64,000 nt of DNA from an uncultured Chitinophagaceae bacterium. Its GTDB lineage: Bacteria; Bacteroidota; Bacteroidia; Chitinophagales; Chitinophagaceae. The first letter of the stretch is position 1, and every line of letters begins with the position of its first letter. The position numbers were made by a program, and so were the translations under genes. The stretch is taken from contig CAISCV010000051.1 in NCBI GenBank assembly GCA_903883945.1, positions 31,835 through 95,834 on the forward strand. The letters run 5' to 3'. This document shows positions 1-9,452 of the stretch, piece by piece. Below the pieces are notes generated by a model, which was given only the letters and a program-made list of their open reading frames with translations, made no database searches and had not been told where the DNA came from.

Positions 1-894
1 AGTAAGCACGCTTTTATTTTTCCGGGTCAGGGATCGCAGTTTAGTGGGATGGGCAAAAGCCTTTACGATAACAATGAAACAGCTAGAGAATTATTTGAAA
101 AGGCAAATGAAATACTTGGTTTTAGAATCAGCGATATAATGTTTGAGGGGACTGATGAGCAGTTGAAGCAAACTAATGTAACGCAACCTGCTATTTTTAT
201 TCACTCAGTAATTGCTTATAAAACATTGGCTGAAGCAAAACCAGACATGGTTGCAGGACACTCACTAGGAGAGTTTTCTGCGTTGGTAGCCAACAATACT
301 TTGAGCTTTGAAGATGCTTTGAAACTAGTTAGCATCCGTGCAAATGCCATGCAGAAAGCTTGCGAGATAGTACCGGGTACGATGGCAGCGGTTTTGGCTT
401 TGGCAGATGAAATAGTAGAGAAAATATGTGCTGAAATACAAGCTGAAACGGGTGAAACAGTGGTTGCTGCCAACTATAATTGTCCCGGACAATTAGTAAT
501 TAGCGGCACCGTTGCAGGCATAAACATTGCTTGCGAAAGAATGAAAGCTGCAGGTGCCAAGCGTGCTTTGGTATTGCCGGTAGGAGGCGCATTTCATAGT
601 CCATTAATGGCTAGCGCTAAAGAAGAACTGGCAGCAGCTATTGCAGCAACAACTTTTAATACTCCTACTTGCCCAGTTTATCAGAACGTTGTTGCCAAAG
701 CAGTGACTAATCCTTTTGAAATTAAATTAAACCTAGAGGCGCAACTAACAGGGGCTGTGCGTTGGACACAAAGTGTGGAAGCGATGGTAGCAGATGCTGC
801 AACTGAATTTACAGAAGTGGGTCCAGGGAAGGTATTACAGGGTTTGGTGCAGAAGATATATAGGGAAGCGGTGATTGTAAATAGGAGTGTTTAG
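1..894 (+). CDS. fabD: Malonyl-CoA:ACP transacylase, 5'-truncated by window edge
   Basis: Frame 1 is open from base 1 (SKHAFIFPGQGSQFSGMGKSL); GHSLGEF active-site motif and GGAFHSPLM are typical of FabD. Confidence 0.96.
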   Translation, partial: SKHAFIFPGQGSQFSGMGKSLYDNNETARELFEKANEILGFRISDIMFEGTDEQLKQTNVTQPAIFIHSVIAYKTLAEAKPDMVAGHSLGEFSALVANNTLSFEDALKLVSIRANAMQKACEIVPGTMAAVLALADEIVEKICAEIQAETGETVVAANYNCPGQLVISGTVAGINIACERMKAAGAKRALVLPVGGAFHSPLMASAKEELAAAIAATTFNTPTCPVYQNVVAKAVTNPFEIKLNLEAQLTGAVRWTQSVEAMVADAATEFTEVGPGKVLQGLVQKIYREAVIVNRSV

Positions 895-962
895 TTACAG
901 GTTGCTAATTACTAGTTATTTGTCGTAAGATAACAGTAACCTGAAACCTGCAACCTGTAACT
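893..962. repeat. 7-nt periodic intergenic inverted repeat
   Basis: AGTTACAGGTTGC (893-905) is the perfect reverse complement of GCAACCTGTAACT (950-962); both arms read in 7-mers (CTGAAAC CTGCAAC CTGTAAC). Confidence 0.75.
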
Positions 963-971
963 CGTATCTTG

Positions 972-979
972 TATATTTG
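972..979 (+). promoter_or_regulatory. Bacteroidota -7 promoter element TATATTTG
   Basis: Matches TAnnTTTG, upstream of the ATG at 1035. Confidence 0.55.
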
Positions 980-1034
980 CAGCTTTCCGAGTCGGTATGC
1001 GTTGAGAATATATCGAAAACAATACTTCCCTAGC

Positions 1035-2882
1035 ATGAGTGATGAAATAAAACATGAATGTGGTCTTGCTTATATAAGGCTTCGTAAACCATTTTCCTAC
1101 TACCTACAACAACATGGAACCGTAATGTATGGCTTGAACAAGTTGTACTTGTTGATGGAAAAACAGCACAATCGCGGGCAGGATGGAGCAGGTATAGCAG
1201 CTGTAAAACTAGATGTAGAACCGGGCTACCCCTTTCTTTCGAGACTTCGAAGTAATGAGAAACAACCCATCGTAGATATTTTTAGTAAGGTAAACGGAGA
1301 AGTTCAGGAACTGGTAAAATACCAGAAAGACATCCTGAAGCATCCTGGTTTAATGAAAGGGCATGTTCCGTATTTAGGCGAATTATTGATGGGGCACCTT
1401 CGTTATGGAACACAAGGGAGAAACAGTGTAGATTTTTGCCATCCATTTTTAAAACGAGATATCCAACCTGGAAGAAATATTGCATTGGCAGGGAACTTCA
1501 ACTTGGTTAATACGGATGAGTTATATGAACAACTGGGCATTAACCCAGGTGAGTTTCAAAAGCAAAGCGACTTGGCTGCTATGATGGAGGTAATCCATCA
1601 CTTTCTTGTAAAGGCCGATGAACATAATCCAGATAATGCCAATCTGGTAGACGTACTTCAACAAGCAATCCCCATGTTTGATGGTGGCTTTACGGTTGGC
1701 GGCCTGGTGGGCAATGGTCATAGTTTTATCTTTAGAGATGCACATGGCATTCGCCCTGCTTACTATTATATAAATGATGAAGTAATTGTTGCAGCTAGTG
1801 AAAGGGCTAGTATCCGTACGACTTTTAATGTAGGTGAGAATGAAGTTGAAGAGTTGATGCCGGGCAATGCATTGATAGTAGATAACAAAGGAAATTTTAG
1901 TATTCGCCAAGTAGTCCCTGCCAAAGAACGGAGGGCTTGTAGCTTTGAACGAATCTATTTTAGCCGTGGCAGCGACGAAAAGATCTATAGAGAACGAATT
2001 GCGCTTGGGTATCACTTGAGTAAAAGGATATTAGAAAGGATTAATTATGATTTAAAAAATAGTATCTTCTCTTATATTCCCAATACTGCCGAAGTTGCTT
2101 TTTATGGCTTGGTGAAGGGGATGGAGGATTACCTGAATCAGATAAAAGTAAAAAGAATTCTTAGCTGGGGTAATGACTTTAATGAAGAGAAGTTGCAGGA
2201 GATGATTACCCGTAAGATTCGCCAGGAGAAGATTGCGATAAAGGATGTAAAAATCAGGACATTTATAACCGAAGATAGCAGCCGTAATGAGATGGTGCAA
2301 CACGTGTACGACATCACTTATGGTACAGTTCGCAATCACGAAGACACGTTGATAGTGATTGATGACAGCATTGTACGAGGTACTACCCTAAAGGAAAGTA
2401 TTGTACGGATGCTAGCCCGTTTGAAACCTAGAAAGATAATTGTAGTTTCTTCTGCACCACAAATTCGTTATCCGGATTGCTATGGGATTGATATGAGCAA
2501 ATTGGGCGACTTCATTGCCTTCCGTGCTGCCATTGCTTTGTTGATAGAAAGAGGGATGGAATCGGTATTGACAGATGCACAGGAGAAAATACTTAAATTG
2601 GAACAGAATAACCAGCTTCACACAGAAAATGTGGTTCGCTATATTTATAAACCTTTTACACCAGAGGAAATATCCGATAAAATTGCTCAACTCATTACAC
2701 CTGAGGGCATTATTTTCCCTGTAGAAGTGGTGTATCAAACCATAGAAGATTTGCACGAAAGCTGTCCGACCAATACAGGTGACTGGTATTTTACGGGTAA
2801 CTATCCCACACCAGGGGGTAATAGGGTTTGTAATAAAGCCTTCTTAAACTATATGGGAGGAAAAAATGTGCGGGGGTATTAG
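1035..2882 (+). CDS. purF: Amidophosphoribosyltransferase family protein (Ntn glutamine amidotransferase plus PRTase)
   Basis: MSDEIKHECGLAYIRLRKPF start; NRGQDGAG and PRTase motif VIDDSIVRGTT. Start 1035 preferred over 969 because a promoter-like element lies at 972-979. Confidence 0.85.
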   Translation: MSDEIKHECGLAYIRLRKPFSYYLQQHGTVMYGLNKLYLLMEKQHNRGQDGAGIAAVKLDVEPGYPFLSRLRSNEKQPIVDIFSKVNGEVQELVKYQKDILKHPGLMKGHVPYLGELLMGHLRYGTQGRNSVDFCHPFLKRDIQPGRNIALAGNFNLVNTDELYEQLGINPGEFQKQSDLAAMMEVIHHFLVKADEHNPDNANLVDVLQQAIPMFDGGFTVGGLVGNGHSFIFRDAHGIRPAYYYINDEVIVAASERASIRTTFNVGENEVEELMPGNALIVDNKGNFSIRQVVPAKERRACSFERIYFSRGSDEKIYRERIALGYHLSKRILERINYDLKNSIFSYIPNTAEVAFYGLVKGMEDYLNQIKVKRILSWGNDFNEEKLQEMITRKIRQEKIAIKDVKIRTFITEDSSRNEMVQHVYDITYGTVRNHEDTLIVIDDSIVRGTTLKESIVRMLARLKPRKIIVVSSAPQIRYPDCYGIDMSKLGDFIAFRAAIALLIERGMESVLTDAQEKILKLEQNNQLHTENVVRYIYKPFTPEEISDKIAQLITPEGIIFPVEVVYQTIEDLHESCPTNTGDWYFTGNYPTPGGNRVCNKAFLNYMGGKNVRGY

Positions 2883-2959
2883 TAAGGAATTGCTAATTGA
2901 ATTTTTTGCCAAAAAGACGCTAATAGGCAATGAAACCCAAAGGAATAAAGAAACTAAGT

Positions 2960-3011
2960 AAAAAAGAGCGTGGATTAATTCAAATTTTAGAATTAATCCA
3001 CGCTCTTTTTT
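2960..3011. terminator. Bidirectional intrinsic terminator
   Basis: 22-bp perfect arms AAAAAAGAGCGTGGATTAATTC / GAATTAATCCACGCTCTTTTTT with 8-nt loop. Confidence 0.92.
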
Positions 3012-3036
3012 GTACCACCCATCTTTTTCTTATTTT

Positions 3037-3696
3037 CTATCTGAAACTAAAGGATACTCCTCCCTGAAGAATATACTTACCATAACCTGCTTCTGCAAAG
3101 AAGGCGGTATTTTTTGAAATATCGAATTTTGCCCCCACCCCCAATTGATAAGCAAGCGTATTGGATTCTATTGGAGGAATATTTCCAGTAGAAACCTCTG
3201 TGCCAATATTAACTCCAATTGCTTCTCGGAAGTATACAATTGCCGTATTGCTAAGGGGTGAATATTGCATAAAGTTGGCCATTACCGACCAATTTTCCAG
3301 GCTAGAATTTCCTTGAAGATTATTGCTTCCGTCATAATAAGGTAAGTTCACTTTGCCATAAGTAGTAAGGATACCAATGCTAGCATAGCGGCTATACCTA
3401 TAATCTATAGATCCGGTTACAGGCCCTGTTTGCGTTAGCGAACCTTTGTATAGCCCATAATAGTCAGAAAACTGGTTGGCATCAAGATTTGGAAAACCAT
3501 ATCCAACATTTAAATAAACCACGGGTTTATAGGCAGGTTGCTTTTCTCTTTGTTTAGATGTCAATCTCCTACTCGTTCTGTAATGACCATATCCATAGCC
3601 GTACCCTCTCCCTATTCTTCCTCTAATAATTACTTGAGCATAGGTGGTAGTCAAAAACAAACCACACATAAATAGTAAATAGTATTTCTTTTTCAT
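3037..3696 (-). CDS. Secreted/outer-membrane beta-barrel-like hypothetical protein
   Basis: N-terminal signal peptide (MKKKYYLLFMCGLFLTTTYAQ), alternating pattern, C-terminal aromatic/Arg (VSFSFR). Confidence 0.7.
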   Translation of the reverse strand: MKKKYYLLFMCGLFLTTTYAQVIIRGRIGRGYGYGYGHYRTSRRLTSKQREKQPAYKPVVYLNVGYGFPNLDANQFSDYYGLYKGSLTQTGPVTGSIDYRYSRYASIGILTTYGKVNLPYYDGSNNLQGNSSLENWSVMANFMQYSPLSNTAIVYFREAIGVNIGTEVSTGNIPPIESNTLAYQLGVGAKFDISKNTAFFAEAGYGKYILQGGVSFSFR

Positions 3697-3821
3697 ATCC
3701 TTTATTTCGGAATAGGCTATAGCATAGTCCGTTCCTAAAAAAGTTAAAGGCAGTTAAATGAGGGCAAACAAATAGGTATAATCGGCAGATATAAAGAAGA
3801 TCTATTGGGGAAACATAACTA

Positions 3822-5042
3822 TTATTTTAGTAAAACAATAGCAGAATTGCCCCTTTGATAAAGAAAAAAGGTTGCTTTTTCACTCGGAAATTTATTAAAA
3901 AATGCTTCTTTAAACTTAATATAATAATCATCTTCCGGTGAAGGAGGCGAATTAATTTCTATCATGGCCCAATTTTGTAAAATAACTTGTCTGCTATTTT
4001 TATTTGCCCAGGTATATCCCCTTTTTTCTTCGAAATAAGGTTCGAAAAGATGAATGTTTTCCGAGTTTGCCTCAAATGAAATTACGAGTTGCTTTGCTTT
4101 GTATGAATACAAACTAAACGAAAAAAAGTAGGGCCATTTTTCTATAAAACCAAAAAGGGGCATTACGAAAAGTAAGATTAACATAGGAAGATTTACAAGA
4201 AATTTTCTAGAAAGGATCGATTTCAATGGCACACTTTGCTGCCCGAATCCTATTAAAAACAGATATACCATCATCACCAGATTCCACGACCAAACTGTGT
4301 TGTTATAATTAATACCAAAAGGTCCCAAAATAAGTAACGTAAATAGGTGCATTAGTATCAAAAGACCCGCACCTAGCCTTTTGGTTCTATCAAAAACAAT
4401 CAAAATCCCACCCAATATTTCAATACCCGGCAAAGCGTATCCAAATTGGTGCACCAGTCTATTGTTGACGATAAGTGTGGGGACATGTAAAAGGTTTTGT
4501 AAGATGGTTATTTGCCAGAAGGTTTGTACAAACACAGGATTCCATTTGCAAATACCACTATAAATATAAGTACAGCAAAGGAGAAATACAATCAAAGAAA
4601 TGATCCTGTCGCTCTGTTTCCAGTTGGTTAAAAAAATAACCAGCATTAATACATATTGGTATTCCCAAGCTTGCAAACGTGTTTGATCTAGCAAGCAACT
4701 AGCAACTTCTATCACAAATAATACTAGGTATAACTGCCATTTGTTGGGTTTTAGGTACAAAAAAAGTATCGCTATCAAGGACCCAATATAAAAGATAGTA
4801 TGCACAATACCAGGTATTTGAAAACCAAATTCAATGGTAGGTACTATTGGATAAATCCTATCCGAAAGCCATAGCCTGTAACAAAGAAGTTTTGATATAA
4901 ACCAAGCAATAAGCGTAAATCGCAGAATGATTGTTGGAATACTATCCAGATTCAGTTTTAAAAAAGAAGTCGGGTTTAAAGTTTGAACCTTTTTATTAAT
5001 AGTTAAAAATAAATTCATCATTAAAGTTAATACGTAAAACAA
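3822..5042 (-). CDS. Polytopic membrane protein (HTTM-like)
   Basis: Multiple hydrophobic segments; general resemblance to HTTM proteins only. Confidence 0.55.
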   Translation of the reverse strand: MFYVLTLMMNLFLTINKKVQTLNPTSFLKLNLDSIPTIILRFTLIAWFISKLLCYRLWLSDRIYPIVPTIEFGFQIPGIVHTIFYIGSLIAILFLYLKPNKWQLYLVLFVIEVASCLLDQTRLQAWEYQYVLMLVIFLTNWKQSDRIISLIVFLLCCTYIYSGICKWNPVFVQTFWQITILQNLLHVPTLIVNNRLVHQFGYALPGIEILGGILIVFDRTKRLGAGLLILMHLFTLLILGPFGINYNNTVWSWNLVMMVYLFLIGFGQQSVPLKSILSRKFLVNLPMLILLFVMPLFGFIEKWPYFFSFSLYSYKAKQLVISFEANSENIHLFEPYFEEKRGYTWANKNSRQVILQNWAMIEINSPPSPEDDYYIKFKEAFFNKFPSEKATFFLYQRGNSAIVLLK

Positions 5043-5216
5043 AAGCCTTGGATTAATAAATTCATTCCCTTTCTTTCTATGTTTGAGCCTTGTTGTTGAT
5101 AAAAAATTTATGTCCTATTATTGACAAATAAACAATTATTTAAAAAATATTTGGAAACTATCTTTTATTTTCTATTATTGCAGCCCTACAAAAGAAAGTA
5201 GTTAAAGTAAAAAAAG

Positions 5217-5600
5217 ATGAGTAAAAGACAATTATACACCCTAGAGTTCCCGGTAAGGTGTTCTCCAACAGTTCTTTGGGACTTTTTATGCACTCCTGCC
5301 GGATTGCAAGAATGGTTTGCAGACAAGGTAGATGAGTGGGAAGGTGTTTTTAGTTTTGCTTGGAGTGGTGAACCCACCCAAAAGGCACAAATTGTAGATT
5401 CGGAAGAAGAATATTTTATCCGTTATAGATGGGAAAAGTTTGAGAAAGATGAGTATTTGGAGTTTCGTATCAATCAAACAGAAATCTCTCACTCTACCGT
5501 ATTGGTAATCTCTGATTTTGCTGAAAAAGAGGAAATAAAAGACCTCACTCAATTATGGAAATACCAAGTAAAAGAACTTTTTCACCGTTTGGGTGCTTAA
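5217..5600 (+). CDS. START-like / SRPBCC domain protein
   Basis: LYTLEFPVRCSPTVLWDFLCTPAGLQEWFADKV pattern of AHSA1/START-like proteins. Confidence 0.75.
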   Translation: MSKRQLYTLEFPVRCSPTVLWDFLCTPAGLQEWFADKVDEWEGVFSFAWSGEPTQKAQIVDSEEEYFIRYRWEKFEKDEYLEFRINQTEISHSTVLVISDFAEKEEIKDLTQLWKYQVKELFHRLGA

Positions 5601-5624
5601 TTTTTTTGACTTTTAAATAAATAT

Positions 5625-5653
5625 ATCCCACTCTAGTTAGTGGGATTTTTTTT
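5625..5653 (+). terminator. Intrinsic terminator
   Basis: ATCCCACT-ctagtt-AGTGGGAT followed by T-run. Confidence 0.85.
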
Positions 5654-5736
5654 GCTAGTACCCTATCTTTTATAAAGGAAAAATAAAGGCTTTTTACGGC
5701 TAAAAAGCTTCCTACAATCTTGCCCAATTTCCTTCT

Positions 5737-5892
5737 GGGCAAGTAGAATATTCTTCTGGGCATACCCACAACAATTTTGGGCAAACCATAAATTTTTCAG
5801 GGCAAACCAAATATTACTGTGGGTAAACCATTTTTCATTAAGGGTATGCCGTATTTGGCTGCGGGTATACCGCCAAACAATCAGGGCAAAAA
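5737..5892. repeat. 21-bp phased array, box GGGYAWRCC, 8 boxes
   Basis: GGGC/T boxes begin at 5737, 5758, 5779, 5800, 5821, 5842, 5863 and 5884, exactly 21 bp apart; the ~12 nt between boxes is not conserved. Confidence 0.9.
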
Positions 5893-5924
5893 AAATAGGG
5901 TTGCTTTATTACCAATAATCCCTG

Positions 5925-6662
5925 TTATTTATAACTATCTAGCTTTGCAGCAGCTTTTTCTAAGTCTTCGGGAGTATCTATTTCAATTCCCATATAGTCG
6001 GTAACAACCATTTTGATAGGCACGCCATTTTCTAGATAACGCAAACATTCAATTTTTTCAATGGCTTCCAAAGGGGTCATACTCCAGTTGGTAAACCTAA
6101 TAAGCGCAGGTTTCCTAAAAGCGTATACGCCAATATGCTCGTAATAAGTAGGGGTTATTTTACCATCCCTGTTGTAAGGTATCACCGATCGGCTAAACAT
6201 CAGTGCATTCATATTTCTATCTACCGCAACCTTTACATAGTTGGGGTCGGCAATTAGTATTTCGTCTGTAAGCACTTGCATCAGCGATGCAACCTGTACA
6301 TTGTTTGTTGCATCTTCTTCAAACAAATTAATTAATCTTTCCAAGGGTTCCCGCTTCACAAACGGTTCATCACCTTGCACATTCACAATCACATCCACAT
6401 CAATTACTACAACTGCTTCGGCAATACGGTCGCTACCACTTTCGTGTTGCCCTTTACTCATCACCGCTTTGCCGCCATTATTTGTTATTTCATCGTATAT
6501 TATTTCACTATCCGTTACCACAAATACATCGTCGAACAAGCCCGTTGCAAGGGTATTGTCGTGCGTATGACGTATCACCGTTTTATCGCCCAACAACTGC
6601 ATCAGCTTTGCAGGGAAGCGGGTGGCAGCATAGCGTGCAGGTATCATAGCAACAATCTTCAT
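5925..6662 (-). CDS. kdsB: 3-deoxy-manno-octulosonate cytidylyltransferase
   Basis: MKIVAMIPARYAATRFPAKLM, VQGDEPF and YEHIGVYAFRK motifs. Confidence 0.96.
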   Translation of the reverse strand: MKIVAMIPARYAATRFPAKLMQLLGDKTVIRHTHDNTLATGLFDDVFVVTDSEIIYDEITNNGGKAVMSKGQHESGSDRIAEAVVVIDVDVIVNVQGDEPFVKREPLERLINLFEEDATNNVQVASLMQVLTDEILIADPNYVKVAVDRNMNALMFSRSVIPYNRDGKITPTYYEHIGVYAFRKPALIRFTNWSMTPLEAIEKIECLRYLENGVPIKMVVTDYMGIEIDTPEDLEKAAAKLDSYK

Positions 6663-6822
6663 GTGCAGGTTTAATTTATTTCAACAAAGATTAAGAATAA
6701 TAGGGTTAGAAAGTATGGGGTCTATGAATAATTTGCAATTTTCATAAGTGATACTAAAGAAATGCAGATTAATAATGAGAAAAGCTTCCTTTATTTAATA
6801 GATAACCTTTCTTAAATCGGGA

Positions 6823-6830
6823 TACCTTTG
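6823..6830 (+). promoter_or_regulatory. Promoter -7 element TACCTTTG
   Basis: TAnnTTTG match 5 nt before the ATG at 6836. Confidence 0.5.
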
Positions 6831-6835
6831 CCGAA

Positions 6836-7447
6836 ATGGCATTATTTCTAAACATACACCCCATTAATCCCAATCAGCGGCATATAGACACCGTAGTAGA
6901 TTGTTTGCTTTCAGGCGGCGTAATTGTATATCCTACCGATACCATCTATGGTTTGGGATGCGATATTTTTCAGCATAAAGCTATAGAACGGATTGCTCGT
7001 ATAAAGCAAGTAGACCCCGCAAAAGCACAGTTGAGTTTTGTATGTAATGATTTGAGCGATTTGAGTAAATACACCAAAAGCATTGATACCCCCCTTTATC
7101 GTATGCTGAAAAACTATCTGCCCGGCGCTTTTACCTTTATTTTGCCGGCAAGCAAAGAGGTTCCTAAGATATTACAAACAAAAAAGAACACTATAGGATT
7201 GAGAATTCCCGATAATTTGATTGTTCAAACTATTACTAGACAACTTGGTCATCCTATTTTATCGGCGTCCCTGCCTGGCGAAATGGTAGAAGAGTACACA
7301 GACCCCGAATTGATTTACGAAAACTTTAAAAATCTAGTTGATATTGTGATTGATGGTGGCATTGGCGGAATGATTCCTTCCACCGTTATCGATTGCACCA
7401 AAGAAGAGTATGAAGTGGTACGGATGGGTGCGGGTGAATGGCCTTAA
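6836..7447 (+). CDS. L-threonylcarbamoyladenylate synthase (Sua5/YciO/YrdC family)
   Basis: GGVIVYPTDTIYGLGCD motif and PSTVIDCT. Confidence 0.92.
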   Translation: MALFLNIHPINPNQRHIDTVVDCLLSGGVIVYPTDTIYGLGCDIFQHKAIERIARIKQVDPAKAQLSFVCNDLSDLSKYTKSIDTPLYRMLKNYLPGAFTFILPASKEVPKILQTKKNTIGLRIPDNLIVQTITRQLGHPILSASLPGEMVEEYTDPELIYENFKNLVDIVIDGGIGGMIPSTVIDCTKEEYEVVRMGAGEWP

Positions 7448-7451
7448 AATA

Positions 7452-8315
7452 TTAATCTTCTTCTACTGGGCGGTTTTTGGCTGCGATAGCAGCCTGTTCA
7501 TCTAAATAGTCCAATATCTTACTATCTATATTGCCTTCAAACTTTCTTGCAAACAATTTACCACTTTGCAACAACATTTCTGCATCATCGACAGTCAAAC
7601 TCTTATTGGAAGAAGCTACTGTAAACCGAAGATTATCGTTTACCATATCTGTAGTATAATCTGAGTTTTGCATTAATGTCTGAAACAAAAATTCATTACT
7701 ACAACGGGTATTTTTAAAGAAATTGGTAACACTATTAAAATCCAATAGATAATCGGTAATAATATTGGCATGCAACGAAGAAATAGTGAACCATTTAGAA
7801 CCTCCAAAAGCTTTTAAGTTCTTAGGAAGTTTACGGCTAGGTAAGAAGGTACTAGCAAGTGCAGCCAACAATTTGCTTCCAAAAAAAGGATTATAGCCAA
7901 AGAAATACTTTTTTATATTGGCATTAGCTTCCTTCCATTCCTTACTAACCGCCCTAGACTCCATAAATATCTTACCCGGATTTTCCTTAAAAAATTGATG
8001 AATCTCGTAAACATCTTTCAAAGGATAGTCCCGCCCACTCAAAATATTAAAATAATCGTATTGCTTATGTGTTTGAAGAATATAATCAAAGCCATTCAAG
8101 ATTGCCTCAGCACTACTAAATCCGTTTTTATAAATGGCAACTCTTGGTCGGATAAAATGTACCTGACCCAAATTCTCCAAAGATAAAAAGGGGGTAATAT
8201 TTGTTTTAAGATCAATATGGATAAAGAAATCCGCTTCGGGATGCTGTAATCTTTTAATGAGTCTCTCTAGCTGTTCGGGGGCATCATGGGCAAGTATCAA
8301 ATGGGCAATTCTCAT
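7452..8315 (-). CDS. Beta-1,6-N-acetylglucosaminyltransferase-like (Core-2/I-branching, GT14) protein
   Basis: IAHLILAHDAPEQLERLIKRLQHPEADFFIHID and ILSGRDYPL motifs. Confidence 0.85.
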   Translation of the reverse strand: MRIAHLILAHDAPEQLERLIKRLQHPEADFFIHIDLKTNITPFLSLENLGQVHFIRPRVAIYKNGFSSAEAILNGFDYILQTHKQYDYFNILSGRDYPLKDVYEIHQFFKENPGKIFMESRAVSKEWKEANANIKKYFFGYNPFFGSKLLAALASTFLPSRKLPKNLKAFGGSKWFTISSLHANIITDYLLDFNSVTNFFKNTRCSNEFLFQTLMQNSDYTTDMVNDNLRFTVASSNKSLTVDDAEMLLQSGKLFARKFEGNIDSKILDYLDEQAAIAAKNRPVEED

Positions 8316-8468
8316 GTATCGTTTGTTTTTTACCCTTGTTTTATGTTGAACAGGCTAAGGCACAACAAATAAAAATATTTAGTTGTATTACAATCAAATT
8401 ATAAATCAAACTAAAAGTAGGGTACGTATGGGGTGTCGTAAACTTTTGGGGCAAATAGCCCTATAACA

Positions 8469-9224
8469 TTATATGGTTACGCCCACACTTTTGATGGCGT
8501 CACTCAATTCTTTCATCAATGTAAAATCTTTTTCTATTGCATTGCCAACAACTATCACATCGGCACCTGCTTTACAGTTAAGGTAAGCTTTCTCGGGGGT
8601 TGTAATACCACCACCAACAATCAATGGGCTTTCTATGTGGCTTGCCACTGTTTGTATCATAGCCTCTGTAATTGGTTTTTTGGCACCACTACCGGCATCC
8701 ATATAAATGAGCTTCATACCCAACATTTCGCCTGCCATAGCTGTACACATCGCTATCTCATTTTTATCAGCGGGAATCGGGCTAGCATTCGAAATATAAG
8801 AAACTGTCGTTGGTGCACCCCCATCAATAACCATATACCCCGTAGGCATTATCTCCAAGCCACTCTTTTTTACGTAAGGGGCAGAGATTACGTGCTGACC
8901 AATCAGCAATTCGGGGTTACGACCAGAAATGAGTGACAAATACAATAATGCGTCGGCATAACGGCTTACTTGCGAAGGAGAACCAGGAAAAAGTACCACA
9001 GGAATATCACAATTGGCTTTAATCTGTTGGATACATTCATCTAAATGATTGGAGATAACCAAGCTACCTCCTACAAAGAAATAATCAACCATCGCATCAA
9101 TACCAAGCGAAACCAATTGATCAATACTTTGAGGAGTAACTTTATCGGGGTCAATTAAAACAGCGAAAGATTTTTTCCCTTGCTTTTTATTCTCCGTAAA
9201 TGTTTTATACAAGGCTTGCTTCAT
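8469..9224 (-). CDS. Geranylgeranylglyceryl/heptaprenylglyceryl phosphate synthase family
   Basis: FAVLIDPDK, YMDAGSGAKKPI and IVGGGI..PE motifs of GGGPS/PcrB. Confidence 0.93.
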   Translation of the reverse strand: MKQALYKTFTENKKQGKKSFAVLIDPDKVTPQSIDQLVSLGIDAMVDYFFVGGSLVISNHLDECIQQIKANCDIPVVLFPGSPSQVSRYADALLYLSLISGRNPELLIGQHVISAPYVKKSGLEIMPTGYMVIDGGAPTTVSYISNASPIPADKNEIAMCTAMAGEMLGMKLIYMDAGSGAKKPITEAMIQTVASHIESPLIVGGGITTPEKAYLNCKAGADVIVVGNAIEKDFTLMKELSDAIKSVGVTI

Positions 9225-9452
9225 GCAATGTTTTGTAATTAATTAGTGCAAAAATGCAAAAAAGAAATGGGTAATCTGACTTTATTTTAAAATATTATTT
9301 TACTAGATAGATAAACCATTGTCTATGCTGCACCCTGCAATATAAAAAAGCTTTTGAAACAAGAAGAAAATACTTTGTTTATTGTTCAATTTCTCTTAAG
9401 AAAGTGCTTGAAGAGTGCATTTTTGTAACCCCCTATTTATAATAAAATGCTA

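Noticed and set aside
1521-2756. Several antisense ORFs of 95-164 aa within purF
   Set aside because: Opposite-strand ORFs over a well-supported gene, with no recognisable domains.
5545-5784. 79-aa minus-strand ORF MPKIVVGMPRRIFYLPRRK...
   Set aside because: Begins inside the array and runs antisense into the START-like gene; another minus frame is also open, so openness follows from the 21-bp period.
5737-5892. CRISPR array interpretation of 21-bp array
   Set aside because: Conserved part is only ~9 bp with ~12-nt fillers, no Cas genes in the window; does not match CRISPR geometry.
5819-6004. 61-aa plus-strand ORF MGKPFFIKGMPYLAAG...
   Set aside because: Formed by the 21-bp array plus antisense of kdsB; no independent support for coding.
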